Positions 7,133 to 14,699 are shown, counted from the first letter of the stretch. The stretch: 23,573 bases of DNA from JBARRS01 sp049644345 (GCA_049644345.1 JBARRS010000021.1:1-23573); one strand, 5' to 3'. Numbers and translations: made by a program. The notes: generated from the letters alone by a model not told the origin.

Positions 7133-8161
7133 GTGAATCTCGAAGCACGGACTTCCACGCTGCGGCTGGCGGAAACGTTCGTGATCTCGCGGGGCGCCGA
7201 GGACGAGGTCGAGGTCGTCGAGGTCCATGTCCGCCACGAAGGGCGGATTGGCCACGGTGAAGCGACGCCGATCGAGCGTTACGAGGAGGATGGGGCCTCG
7301 GCGGTCGCGTTCCTCGAGGAGCTGGAACTCGGAGAAGACCCCTTCGCGCTCGACGAGATTTTCGGGTCGCTCCCGCAGCGCGAGCACACGCAAGCCGTCC
7401 GCGCAGCGCTGGACCATGCGCTCCACGACCTCTGCGGGAGGCTCGTCGGCCTACCTGTCTGGCGCCTCCTCGGCCTTCGCCGGGCGGGGCCGCCGACCTC
7501 TTGGACGATCTGGCTCGGAGATCCCGATGAGATGGCGCGGCGCGCCGAGCGGGTCGCCGGTCGATTCGAGCGCCTGAAGCTGAAGCTCGGCGGCGGGGAC
7601 GGGCTCGACGTCGAGCGCGTCCGTGCCGTCCGCTCGGTGAGCCATGTCCCGCTCCAGGTGGACGTCAACGAAGGCTGGCGGGATTCAGACGAGGCGCTGG
7701 AGCACCTGCCGCAGCTGGCCGGGCTCGGCGTCGAATACTGCGAGCAGCCGCTCCCGGCGGAGGCGATGGAGTCTGCCCGTCTGAAGGAGCGCTCCCCGAT
7801 CCCGATCTACGTCGACGAGAACTGCCACACCCTCGACGACGTCGCGGAGTGCGCGCGAATGGCGCACGGGATCAACATCAAGCTCGCGAAGTCGGGCGGA
7901 ATCCGCGAGGCATTGCGGATGATCCACGCGGCGCGGGCGCTCGACCTCGGCGTGATGCTGGGGTGCATGATCGAGTCGGGCCTCGGCATCTCGGCCGCAA
8001 CGCAGATCGCGAGCCTCTGCGACTTCGTCGACCTCGACGGCAACCTGCTGCTCGCCAAGGATCCGTGGCCGGGTGTGGAATTCGTCGACGGCGTGCAGTT
8101 GCCCCCGAACGCACCGGGACTCGGTGTCAAGGCAAGAGAAGCGTTACCTGATCCTCGCTGA
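7133..8161 (+). CDS. dgcA: Dipeptide epimerase / N-acetyl-D-glutamate racemase-like (enolase superfamily)
   Basis: An enolase-superfamily enzyme of 342 residues from the MLE/dipeptide-epimerase subgroup. The N-terminal capping domain spans about 1-115, and the barrel follows. Catalytic features are K149-x-K151 on strand 2, metal ligands D177 (in QVDVNEGW), E204 (in CEQPL) and D228 (in YVDEN), an opposite-face lysine at K250/K253 (NIKLAKSGG) and D300-x-D302 (DFVDLDG), a motif shared with L-Ala-D/L-Glu epimerases. The downstream DUF1611 gene overlaps it by 38 bases. The same pairing is known from DgcA (N-acetyl-D-glutamate racemase) with DgcN, so a role in D-glutamate catabolism is likely; a muropeptide dipeptide epimerase is the alternative. 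GTG 7133 appears leaderless. The family call is firm, the specificity inferred. Confidence 0.85.
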   Translation: MNLEARTSTLRLAETFVISRGAEDEVEVVEVHVRHEGRIGHGEATPIERYEEDGASAVAFLEELELGEDPFALDEIFGSLPQREHTQAVRAALDHALHDLCGRLVGLPVWRLLGLRRAGPPTSWTIWLGDPDEMARRAERVAGRFERLKLKLGGGDGLDVERVRAVRSVSHVPLQVDVNEGWRDSDEALEHLPQLAGLGVEYCEQPLPAEAMESARLKERSPIPIYVDENCHTLDDVAECARMAHGINIKLAKSGGIREALRMIHAARALDLGVMLGCMIESGLGISAATQIASLCDFVDLDGNLLLAKDPWPGVEFVDGVQLPPNAPGLGVKAREALPDPR

Positions 8162-9185
8162 GGGCAAGTCCGGCGACCCGCACTACGGGAAGACGGCCCG
8201 CGGCGTGATCCGCTACGCGCCCGACCCGACAGTGGCGATCCTCGACACGACCCGCGCGGGCGAGACAGAGGAGGGGATCCCCATCGTCGCGACCGTGAAC
8301 GACGCCCTCTGCTTCGGCCCGACGACGGCGCTCGTCGGCGTCGCGACGCAGGGCGGCCGCTTCCCTCCCGAGTGGCGCGAGCTGCTTAAGAGCTCCATTT
8401 CGAAGGGGCTCGACATCGAGAACGGCCTGCACGAGCTCGTGACCGAGGACGGCGAGCTGGTCGAGCTCGCGCGGCGCCACGGCGTCGAGCTCCGCGACCT
8501 GCGCAAGCCGCCGGAGGGTTTGAACGTTCCGACCGGCGAGAACCTCCGCGTTCCCGCCAAGATCGTGCTGACAGTCGGCTCCGACTGCGCGATCGGGAAG
8601 AAGACGGTCTCGCTCGAGCTCGACCTCGAGGCGCGCAGCCGCGGTCTTGCCTCCGTCTTCGTTCCGACCGGCCAGACCGGGATCGCGATCGCAGGCTGGG
8701 GGATCGCGGTCGACGCCGTCAAGGCCGATTTTCTCGCCGGTGCCGCCGAGCAGCTCGTGGTCGAGGGCGTCAGGCGGGGTGGAGAGCTGCTCTTCGTGGA
8801 GGGGCAGGGCTCGCTCGTCCATCCCATGTACTCGGGCGTCACGCTCGGCCTCATCCACGGCGCCGCCCCACACGCCTTCGTGCTCTGTCACAAGGCGGGC
8901 ACCGAGGAGATCGAGGGGTGCGAGGGCCATCCGATCCCGCCCCTCGCCGAGCTCGTCGAGCTTCACGAGCGGATCGCTCTTCCGGTCAGGCCCGCGCACG
9001 TGGCGTGCATCGCGCTCAACACCTCGCACCTCGACGAAGGGGCGGCCAGGGAGGCAATCGCCGCCGCCGGGGCTGAGACTGGATTACCGGCGGACGACCC
9101 GGTGCGCTTCGGCGCCGGCCGGCTCGTGGACGCAGTCCTCGTGGAGGTCGGGCTGAGGAATAGGCCGATCGGAGTCGAAGGATAG
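8124..9185 (+). CDS. dgcN: DUF1611 P-loop protein, DgcN-like D-glutamate N-acetyltransferase
   Basis: A protein of about 353 residues. The N-terminal Rossmann-like part carries a DTTRAGETEEGIPIV segment. A P-loop NTPase-like domain begins near residue 150 with TVGSDCAIGKKTVS, and further conserved pieces follow (VPTGQTGIAIAGWG, FVEGQGSLVHP and the late LCHKAG). This is the DUF1611 family. A member, DgcN, has been reported as a D-glutamate N-acetyltransferase acting with the racemase DgcA, which matches the gene just upstream. The frame is open to an ATG at 8073, but that section lies wholly within the dgcA-like gene and looks non-coding. GTG 8124 was chosen, giving a 38-base overlap that suggests translational coupling. 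The function rests on family and context. Confidence 0.82.
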   Translation: MSRQEKRYLILAEGKSGDPHYGKTARGVIRYAPDPTVAILDTTRAGETEEGIPIVATVNDALCFGPTTALVGVATQGGRFPPEWRELLKSSISKGLDIENGLHELVTEDGELVELARRHGVELRDLRKPPEGLNVPTGENLRVPAKIVLTVGSDCAIGKKTVSLELDLEARSRGLASVFVPTGQTGIAIAGWGIAVDAVKADFLAGAAEQLVVEGVRRGGELLFVEGQGSLVHPMYSGVTLGLIHGAAPHAFVLCHKAGTEEIEGCEGHPIPPLAELVELHERIALPVRPAHVACIALNTSHLDEGAAREAIAAAGAETGLPADDPVRFGAGRLVDAVLVEVGLRNRPIGVEG

Positions 9186-9212
9186 GTCCGACGGCTCATG
9201 TACCCTGCACGC

Positions 9213-9222
9213 CTCACGTGAG
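9213..9222. promoter_or_regulatory. Perfect 10-base palindrome CTCACGTGAG upstream of the glycosidase-like gene
   Basis: CTCACGTGAG sits 27 bases before the ATG, just past a -10-like TACCCT (9201-9206). It could be an operator, or chance. Confidence 0.25.
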
Positions 9223-9249
9223 AAGCTAGACGGGTACGGGGGCTCTCGA

Positions 9250-10719
9250 ATGAAGACGATCTGGACAACGCTTGCATGCGCCTGCGTCGCGCTGGCTCTC
9301 GCCGGCGGTGCCGGCGCGGTCTCGTACGGCGTGACCGAGGACGGTGCGAAAGACGCGAGCTTCTTCGACACGCTGACGGATCTCGGTCTGACGGAGAACC
9401 GGGTCTCGGTTGCGTGGAACCCGGCGACGCCGAACCAGCTCGACAACCAGGCTCAGCTGGACTGGCTCGTTCCAGAGGCCGCGATCCACGGGATCCAGAT
9501 CGTCATCTCCGTCGCGCCCGCGCATCCGACCGACATCACCGGCACCCGTTCAGCGCCCGGTCAGTTCGCCTCGTTCCTCCAGTTCGTCGCCCGGAGGTAC
9601 CCGACCGTGAAGGACTACGTCGTCGGCAACGAGCCGAATCAGCCACGCTTCTGGCAGCCGCAGTTCATCCGCGGCGTGCCGGTCGCGGGCGCGACGTACG
9701 AGCCGGTTCTCGCCCGCTCGTACGACGCGTTGAAGGCTGTCGACCCGAGCATCAACGTGATCGGCCTCGGGCTCTCCCCGCGTGGCAACGACAACCCGCT
9801 GGCCTCGAGCAACGTCTCGACGTCGCCGGTGCGGTTTCTGCACGACCTGGGCGTTGCTTACCGAAAGAGCAAGCGCGTGAAGCCGCTGATGGACGAGCTC
9901 GCGTTCCATCCGTACCCGCAGTCGAACACCGACCCCCCGACAAAAGGCACGATCTGGCCGAACGGAGGGCTGGTCAACCTCGACCGGATCAAGCAGGCGG
10001 CCTGGGACTCCTTCGGCGGGACGGGGCAGCCGACGTTCGCGGAGCCGGGCAACAAATCCAAGCACCCGTTGACGCTCGATCTCGACGAGGTCGGCTGGCA
10101 GGTCTCGATCCCGGCCTCGGTCAGGAGCTTCTACCACGGTCAGGAGACCGCGATCACGATCGACGATGCGACCCAGGCCCGCTACGACGTCCAGGCCGTC
10201 AAGCTCGTCAGCTGCGACCCGGGCGTGCGGGTGCTGAGCTTCTTCCACCTCTACGACGAGACCGACCTCGACCGTTGGCAGAGCGGGCTGATCCGCGCAG
10301 ACGGCTACAAGCGGCCGGCCTACGCTGCGGTGAAGAACGCGGTCGCGAACAGTGCCTGCACGGGCCCCGCCGTCGCGTGGCGTCATACGACCATCGTCGC
10401 CGGCGCGAAGACAACGTTCGGGAAGAAGCAGACGCTTGTCGTCACCACCCAGGAGGAAGCGACGTTCCGTGCCGCGATCATTCGCCTGCCGGCTCGTGGC
10501 ACCCTCTCGCGGGCGGCGATCAAGCGGACGCTGCTCGCGGCGTCCTCCCCGCGGCGGGTGCTGAAGTCGACAGGAACGATCACGGCGTACCGACGGCGAT
10601 TCGTGGCGTTCCCGCCCCGGCGCCTGAAGCACGGACGCTATGTCCTCGCCGTCACCGTCGCGGCGACGATGAACCCAGCCCGCACGAGCTTGGCGTTCGG
10701 CAAGCCGTTCCGGCGCTGA
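9250..10719 (+). CDS. Secreted clan-A glycoside hydrolase-like TIM-barrel protein
   Basis: A protein of 489 residues with a signal peptide (TTLACACVALALAGGAGAV, cleavage near 23). A (beta/alpha)8-like domain spans about 25-370. The hallmark pair for clan-A retaining glycosidases is present: the acid/base Glu in VGNEPNQ (E128) after strand 4, and a candidate nucleophile in LDEVGWQ (E280). The helix-strand order and the VISVAPAHP and ELAFHPYPQSN segments also fit GH5/GH39-like folds. A basic C-terminal domain of about 115 residues (WRHTTIVAGAKTTFGKKQTLVV onward, beta-rich) may bind wall polymer or anchor the enzyme. Substrate unknown. It is monocistronic with a leader of roughly 35 bases and only a weak G-rich ribosome binding site. 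The fold is well supported; activity is not established. Confidence 0.72.
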   Translation: MKTIWTTLACACVALALAGGAGAVSYGVTEDGAKDASFFDTLTDLGLTENRVSVAWNPATPNQLDNQAQLDWLVPEAAIHGIQIVISVAPAHPTDITGTRSAPGQFASFLQFVARRYPTVKDYVVGNEPNQPRFWQPQFIRGVPVAGATYEPVLARSYDALKAVDPSINVIGLGLSPRGNDNPLASSNVSTSPVRFLHDLGVAYRKSKRVKPLMDELAFHPYPQSNTDPPTKGTIWPNGGLVNLDRIKQAAWDSFGGTGQPTFAEPGNKSKHPLTLDLDEVGWQVSIPASVRSFYHGQETAITIDDATQARYDVQAVKLVSCDPGVRVLSFFHLYDETDLDRWQSGLIRADGYKRPAYAAVKNAVANSACTGPAVAWRHTTIVAGAKTTFGKKQTLVVTTQEEATFRAAIIRLPARGTLSRAAIKRTLLAASSPRRVLKSTGTITAYRRRFVAFPPRRLKHGRYVLAVTVAATMNPARTSLAFGKPFRR

Positions 10720-10732
10720 AGCCGGCGTCTGC

Positions 10733-10738
10733 TATACA
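10733..10738 (+). promoter_or_regulatory. Probable -10 of the tandem aminopeptidase operon
   Basis: TATACA lies nine bases before ATG 10748 with no ribosome binding site, so the message should be nearly leaderless. No clear -35. Confidence 0.45.
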
Positions 10739-10747
10739 CACCCGCGG

Positions 10748-11875
10748 ATGACCGATCCGCGCGTCGAGCGACTAGCAGAGCTGGTCGTCGGCTACTCGCT
10801 CGAGCTGCGCGAGGGACAGATTGTGCGAATCGACGGCGCACCGGTGGCGACGCCGTTGATCGTCGAGCTGCACCGGGCGGCGCTCCGCCGGGGTGCCCAC
10901 CCGTACACACACGTCGAGATCGAGGGGTTGGCCGAGCTCCTGATCGAGGAGGCGTCCGAGGAGCAGCTCACGTTCAACTCTCCGCTCGAATGGCGCGAGA
11001 TCGACCTCATCGATGCGAACATCACGATCTGGTCAGAGTCGAACACGCGCTCGTTCACTCGCCTCGACCCGAACCGCCACCAGCGCCACATAGCCACCCG
11101 CCGGGAGCTGCGCAACCGGCTGTGGGACCGAATCTCGCGCGACGAGGCGAGATGGTCTGGGACCCTCTACCCGACGAACGCCCACGCGCAGGACGCGGAG
11201 CTGTCGCTGCGGGAGTACGAGGACTTCGTCTACCGCGCCTGCCACGTCGACGAGGAGGATCCCGTTGCGCACTGGCGCAGCTACGGGGAGCAGCTCGTCG
11301 AGCGCGCACGCTGGCTCGACACGGTTCGCGAGCTCCGGCTCGTCGGCGAGGACACAGATCTTCGCGTCGTTGTCGAGGGCCGCAGCTGGCAGCCGGCGGT
11401 CGGCAAGCTGAATATGCCGGACGGCGAGGTCTACACGAGCCCGGTCGAGACGGAGACCGAGGGGACGATCCGCTTCTCGTTTCCCGCGATCTTCGAAGGG
11501 CGCGAGGTCCGGGACGTGCGGCTCCGGTTCGAGCACGGTCGCGTCGAGCGGGCCGAGGCGGCCGCGGGGGGTGACTACCTTCAGGCGATGCTCGACATGG
11601 ACGAAGGAGCGGGCGTGCTGGGGGAGGTCGCGTTCGGGCTCAACTACGAGATCGACCGCTTCACCCGCAACATCCTCTTCGACGAGAAGCTGGGGGGCAC
11701 GATGCACCTGGCGCTCGGCTCCGGCTTCGAGACCCTCGGCAGCCGGAACAGGTCCGGCCTCCATTGGGACATGATCTGCGACCTCCGGAAGGAGGGCGAG
11801 GTCTACGCCGACGGCGAGCTCGTCTGGCGAGCGGGGAATTTCCTCGTCGCGCCCGAGCCGGCCAAGACCGCCTGA
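10748..11875 (+). CDS. M29-family metallo-aminopeptidase (first of tandem pair)
   Basis: A cytosolic protein of 375 residues in the AmpS/PepS/aminopeptidase T family. The N-terminal part has the typical 'R...L..L.V.YS....G' opening, and the C-terminal catalytic part holds the metal ligands. These are Glu in MPDGEVYTSPVE, Glu in LGEVAFGLNYE, His in MHLALGSGF and the His-x-Asp of GLHWDMICDL. These positions match the two-metal site of the family, which removes N-terminal residues from peptides with broad specificity. The next gene begins one base into this stop (TGATG) and encodes a close paralogue. ATG 10748 has TATACA nine bases upstream and no Shine-Dalgarno sequence. No signal peptide. Confidence 0.92.
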   Translation: MTDPRVERLAELVVGYSLELREGQIVRIDGAPVATPLIVELHRAALRRGAHPYTHVEIEGLAELLIEEASEEQLTFNSPLEWREIDLIDANITIWSESNTRSFTRLDPNRHQRHIATRRELRNRLWDRISRDEARWSGTLYPTNAHAQDAELSLREYEDFVYRACHVDEEDPVAHWRSYGEQLVERARWLDTVRELRLVGEDTDLRVVVEGRSWQPAVGKLNMPDGEVYTSPVETETEGTIRFSFPAIFEGREVRDVRLRFEHGRVERAEAAAGGDYLQAMLDMDEGAGVLGEVAFGLNYEIDRFTRNILFDEKLGGTMHLALGSGFETLGSRNRSGLHWDMICDLRKEGEVYADGELVWRAGNFLVAPEPAKTA

Positions 11876-12987
11876 TGCCGGATCCGCGCCACGAGCGCCT
11901 CGCCGATGTGCTCGTGGGCTACTCGACGCGCGTCGGCGAAGGCGATCTCGTACTGCTCGAGGGAACGGCCCTCGCCGAGCCGGTCATCCGTGAGCTCTAC
12001 CGAGCGGTCCTGCGGGCGGGCGGGCATCCTCGCCCGCGCGTCGGCGTCGACGGCCTGATCGAGAACCTGCTTCTCGAGGGGTCGCAGGCGCAGGTCGAGT
12101 GGGTGAACCCCGTGCGGGTGGTCGAGATCGAGACTGCGGACGTGCGCATCGCCGTCGAGGCGTCAGCGAACACGAAGTCGCTCTCGAGCGTCGACCCGGC
12201 ACGGCACGCGGCGTACATGCGTGCCCGCGGCCGGCTCGGCAACCGGACAATCGAGCGCGCCGCCGAGGGAACGCTGCGCTGGACCGGCACGGTCTATCCG
12301 ACCGACGCGGCAGCGCAGGACGCGGGCATGTCGCTGCCTCAGTACGAGGACTTCGTCTACGGCGCGGGCTTCCTCGACCGTCGCGATCCGATCGAGGCCT
12401 GGCGCAAGCTCGGCGCTCGGATCAGTCGCCTTGCTGCGTTTCTCCAGGAGCGGAGCGAGCTGCGGGTCGTCGCGGAGGGGACGGATCTGACGCTCGGCGT
12501 CGCCGACCGCACGTGGATCCCCTCGCAGGGCCACGAAAACTTCCCGGACGGTGAGGTCTTCACCGCGCCGGTCGAGGACGCCGTCGACGGCGAGATTCGC
12601 TTCACCTATCCCGCCGTGTTCCAGGGTCGTGAGGTCGACGACGTTCGCCTTCGCTTCGAGGGCGGCGAGGTCGTCGAAGCGAGCGCGACGCGCGGCCAGG
12701 AGTTCCTACGGCAGATGATCGCGCTGGACGAGGGAGCGCGGCGCCTGGGCGAGTTCGCCTTCGGCCTCAACGAGGCCGTGACGGTGTTCACGCGCAACAT
12801 CCTCTTCGACGAGAAGATCGGCGGCAGCGTCCACCTCGCCCTCGGGACCGCGTATCCGGAGAGCGGCGGGCTCAACCGCTCGGGACTGCACTGGGACATG
12901 ATCTGCGACCTCCGCTCCGGGGGCGAGGTCTATGCCGACGGCAAGCTCGTCTACCGCGACGGGGCATTTCTGGACGGGATCTTCTGA
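11875..12987 (+). CDS. M29-family metallo-aminopeptidase (second of tandem pair)
   Basis: A protein of 370 residues, paralogous over its whole length to the gene just upstream: the openings (DPRHERLADVLVGYSTRVGEG) and C-termini (SGLHWDMICDLRSGGEVYADG) correspond. Metal ligands are conserved: Glu in FPDGEVFTAPVE, Glu in LGEFAFGLNEA, His in VHLALGTAY and His-x-Asp in GLHWDMICD. The ATG at 11875 shares one base with the previous stop (TGATG), so translation should be coupled. An upstream in-frame ATG at 11764 lies inside the first gene and is rejected. The two products could form homo- or heterodimers; M29 enzymes are generally dimeric. Downstream, a short hairpin (12993-13013) probably ends the operon. 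Confidence 0.92.
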   Translation: MPDPRHERLADVLVGYSTRVGEGDLVLLEGTALAEPVIRELYRAVLRAGGHPRPRVGVDGLIENLLLEGSQAQVEWVNPVRVVEIETADVRIAVEASANTKSLSSVDPARHAAYMRARGRLGNRTIERAAEGTLRWTGTVYPTDAAAQDAGMSLPQYEDFVYGAGFLDRRDPIEAWRKLGARISRLAAFLQERSELRVVAEGTDLTLGVADRTWIPSQGHENFPDGEVFTAPVEDAVDGEIRFTYPAVFQGREVDDVRLRFEGGEVVEASATRGQEFLRQMIALDEGARRLGEFAFGLNEAVTVFTRNILFDEKIGGSVHLALGTAYPESGGLNRSGLHWDMICDLRSGGEVYADGKLVYRDGAFLDGIF

Positions 12988-12992
12988 ACCGT

Positions 12993-13013
12993 GTGAAGCC
13001 CTGAAGGTTTCAC
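12993..13013 (+). terminator. Hairpin after the aminopeptidase pair
   Basis: GTGAAGCC (12993-13000) pairs with GGTTTCAC (13006-13013), eight pairs with one G-U, around a five-base loop, starting six bases past the stop codon. Confidence 0.5.
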
Positions 13014-13036
13014 GCCCGCCGTGCATCTCTCCAAGC

Positions 13037-13135
13037 GTGGGAGACAAGGAGGAGAAGGAGAAGCAGAAGGCGCAGGCGCGCCGCCGCCGTCAGATCCTGG
13101 CGCTGCTGAGAAAGGTGTTGCGCGGCGAGGGTTGA
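13037..13135 (+). CDS. Possible 32-residue Lys/Glu/Arg-rich small protein
   Basis: GTG 13037 opens a short frame with a highly charged N-terminal half (GDKEEKEKQKAQARRRR) and a helical C-terminal half (QILALLRKVLRGEG). It ends at 13135, inside the -35 of the LysM gene promoter. It has no evident ribosome binding site, and the charged composition could be a by-product of GC-rich sequence. It is listed because it fills the gap between the M29 pair and the LysM gene. Confidence 0.2.
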   Translation: MGDKEEKEKQKAQARRRRQILALLRKVLRGEG

Positions 13136-13160
13136 CACGAACACACGTTCGCGCTAGCAT
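13132..13160 (+). promoter_or_regulatory. Sigma-70-type promoter of the LysM gene
   Basis: TTGACA (13132-13137), a 17-base spacer, then TAGCAT (13155-13160). Start of transcription is expected near 13167, three bases before ATG 13170, so the message is essentially leaderless. This is the best promoter in the window. Confidence 0.8.
13138..13151. promoter_or_regulatory. LexA (SOS) box 1
   Basis: CGAACACACGTTCG is a perfect CGAAC-N4-GTTCG inverted repeat and agrees with the Gram-positive LexA box (CGAACRNRYGTTYC) except at the last base. It fills the spacer between -35 and -10, where bound repressor would exclude RNA polymerase. Confidence 0.7.
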
Positions 13161-13162
13161 GG

Positions 13163-13176
13163 CGAACGTATGTTCG
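13163..13176. promoter_or_regulatory. LexA (SOS) box 2
   Basis: CGAACGTATGTTCG is a second perfect CGAAC-N4-GTTCG repeat, 25 bases from the first, centred on the transcription start and containing the ATG of the LysM gene. Confidence 0.65.
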
Positions 13177-13409
13177 GGAAGCTGCTGATTGCGCTTGTCC
13201 TGGCGGTGATCGCCTTGAGCGTCGTCGCACGCGCCTCGCACGGCGCCGGCCCAGAGCGGGTGTACACGGTGCGCCCGTACGACACGCTCTGGTCGATCGC
13301 GGCTTCTCACTACCGGGGCGATCCGCGCGAGACGATCTGGCGACTCGAGCAGCGGAACGGTCTGAACGGCCAGCTCGTCCGGCCGGGGCAGAAGCTCGTC
13401 CTCCCGTAG
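13170..13409 (+). CDS. Small membrane-anchored LysM protein, probable SOS-induced division inhibitor (YneA/DivS-like)
   Basis: A protein of 79 residues. The N-terminal membrane anchor is LLIALVLAVIALSVVARA (4-22), and a single C-terminal LysM domain spans about 31-78 (YTVRPYDTLWSIAASHY, then NGLNGQLVRPGQKLVLP), which binds peptidoglycan. The size and order match YneA of Bacillus and the DivS/ChiZ group of actinobacteria, which delay septation after DNA damage. Its promoter carries two LexA-type boxes, which strengthens that reading. No lexA gene lies in the window. The ATG is within a few bases of the predicted transcription start and lacks a ribosome binding site. Domain assignment is firm; the division-inhibitor role is inferred from architecture and boxes. 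Confidence 0.85.
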   Translation: MFGKLLIALVLAVIALSVVARASHGAGPERVYTVRPYDTLWSIAASHYRGDPRETIWRLEQRNGLNGQLVRPGQKLVLP

Positions 13410-13432
13410 AGACGCGGCAAAAGGGCCGCGCC

Positions 13433-13438
13433 TACACT
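13433..13438 (+). promoter_or_regulatory. Probable -10 of rnz (leaderless)
   Basis: TACACT six bases before GTG 13445, with no Shine-Dalgarno sequence. The -35 region is weak. Confidence 0.45.
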
Positions 13439-13444
13439 TGCCGC

Positions 13445-14443
13445 GTGGACCTCGATCTCGTCTTCTTCGGCACCTCGGCCTCGGTTCCGACCGCCCACCG
13501 TGCCCCGTCGGCGATTCTGCTCCGCCGCGGCGGGGAGCGGTTCCTGTTCGACTGCGCCGAGGGGACTCAGCGGCAGATGCTGCGCTCGTCGATCGGCCTG
13601 ATCGAGCTGCGCGAGATCTTTCTCACGCACTTTCACGCCGACCACTACCTGGGGCTACCTGGGATGCTCAAGACGTTCGCGCTCAGAGGCCGCGAGCTGC
13701 CGCTGACCGTCTACGGCCCGGTGGGCCTCGGCGACCTCTTCGCAGCGCTGCGCCGGATCTTCGGCAAGCTCAGCTACGACCTCGACCTCGTCGAGCTGAA
13801 GCCGGGCGACACGCTCGAGCGGCCCGAGTACACCCTCGTGACCTTCCCGGTCGGCCATGTCGTCTCTGCGGTCGGCTACTCAGTGATCGAGCATCCTCGC
13901 CCCGGCCGTTTCGACGTCCAGGGTGCCGACGCCCTCGGCGTGCCCCCTCGCGCGCGGGGCCTGCTCCAGCGCGGAGAGTCGGTGACGCTCGACGACAGGC
14001 AGGTGGTGACCCCCGCGGACGTGCTGGGACCGCCGCGGACGGGGCGGAAGGTCGTGCTCGCCGGGGACACGGCGCCGTCGGTGACCGTCCTCGAGGCCGC
14101 GCGCGGAGCCGACGTCCTCGTCCACGAGGCCACGTTTCTCGACGAGGAGCGGGAACGGGCGCACGAGACCGCCCACTCGACGGCGCTCGAAGCGGCGGAG
14201 ATCGGGCGCGACGCCGAGGTGGGGCTGCTCGCGCTCACGCATCTGTCGAACCGGTACTTCGGTCCCGAGGTCGCCCGGGAAGCACGTACGATCTTCCCCG
14301 ACACCGTCGTGCCGAAAGATTTCGACATCGTCGAGGTGCCGTTCCCCGAACGGGGCTCGCCGCGCCTGGTCAAGGGCGGCGCCCTCCGAGTCCGCGAGGA
14401 AGCGCAGGCTGAGCCGGCGCCCGAGGCGGAGGCCGTCCCGTGA
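13445..14443 (+). CDS. rnz: Ribonuclease Z (tRNA 3' endonuclease)
   Basis: A metallo-beta-lactamase-fold nuclease of 332 residues. The zinc motif H62-F-H64-A-D66-H67 in LTHFHADHYLG, the next histidine in PVGHVVSAVGY, the aspartate in VVLAGDTAPS and the final histidine in LTHLSNRY match tRNase Z. The N-terminal FFGTSASVPT and the DCAEGTQRQM motif are also typical of the short bacterial form. The enzyme trims the 3' end of tRNA precursors that lack an encoded CCA, as the tRNA-Arg in this window does. The start is GTG 13445 with TACACT six bases upstream. The stop overlaps the next start (GTGA). The acidic Ala/Glu/Pro tail at the C-terminus is unusual but probably harmless. Confidence 0.95.
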   Translation: MDLDLVFFGTSASVPTAHRAPSAILLRRGGERFLFDCAEGTQRQMLRSSIGLIELREIFLTHFHADHYLGLPGMLKTFALRGRELPLTVYGPVGLGDLFAALRRIFGKLSYDLDLVELKPGDTLERPEYTLVTFPVGHVVSAVGYSVIEHPRPGRFDVQGADALGVPPRARGLLQRGESVTLDDRQVVTPADVLGPPRTGRKVVLAGDTAPSVTVLEAARGADVLVHEATFLDEERERAHETAHSTALEAAEIGRDAEVGLLALTHLSNRYFGPEVAREARTIFPDTVVPKDFDIVEVPFPERGSPRLVKGGALRVREEAQAEPAPEAEAVP

Positions 14444-14673
14444 GCGGGCTCGTTCAGGTCGCGCTCGCCGAGGACGTCGGAGAGGCGGAGGAGATCCAGG
14501 CAATCCTCACCGCGGCGGGGATCGATTCGACGCTCGAGAACGCCGTCGAGCAGCACCCTCGGGCAACAGAGAACGCGCCGCAGAAGGTACTCGTCCCCGA
14601 ATCCGACCTGGAGTCCGCGCAGCACGCGATCGAGGCGATGACGGACCCCGACGAGCTCGTCTCCGACGCCTAG
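14440..14673 (+). CDS. DUF2007-type small signal-transducing-like protein
   Basis: A protein of 77 residues beginning at GTG 14440, which overlaps the rnz stop by four bases (GTGA), so it is translationally coupled. The sequence has the DUF2007 pattern: a strand (LVQVALAEDVGEAEEIQAIL), a helix and the conserved AAGIDSTLEN turn, then QKVLVPESDLESAQHAIE. This gives an alpha/beta fold like ACT or PII modules. The family is sometimes named a putative prokaryotic signal-transducing protein, but no function is proven. The pairing with rnz gives no clear clue. Confidence 0.75.
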   Translation: MSGLVQVALAEDVGEAEEIQAILTAAGIDSTLENAVEQHPRATENAPQKVLVPESDLESAQHAIEAMTDPDELVSDA

Positions 14674-14691
14674 GCGTCGCTTGGCGACGCC
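14664..14691. terminator. Overlapping palindromes at the end of the rnz operon
   Basis: CGACGCC-TA-GGCGTCG (14664-14679) is a perfect palindrome that spans the stop codon. GGCGTCGC (14673-14680) can alternatively pair with GCGACGCC (14684-14691) around a TTG loop. The two hairpins are mutually exclusive. Confidence 0.45.
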
Positions 14692-14699
14692 GACCTAGA

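Noticed and set aside
9276..10751. Plus-strand frame of 491 codons over the glycosidase-like gene
   Set aside because: Offset by two bases from the real gene and rich in Arg; no signal peptide or motif.
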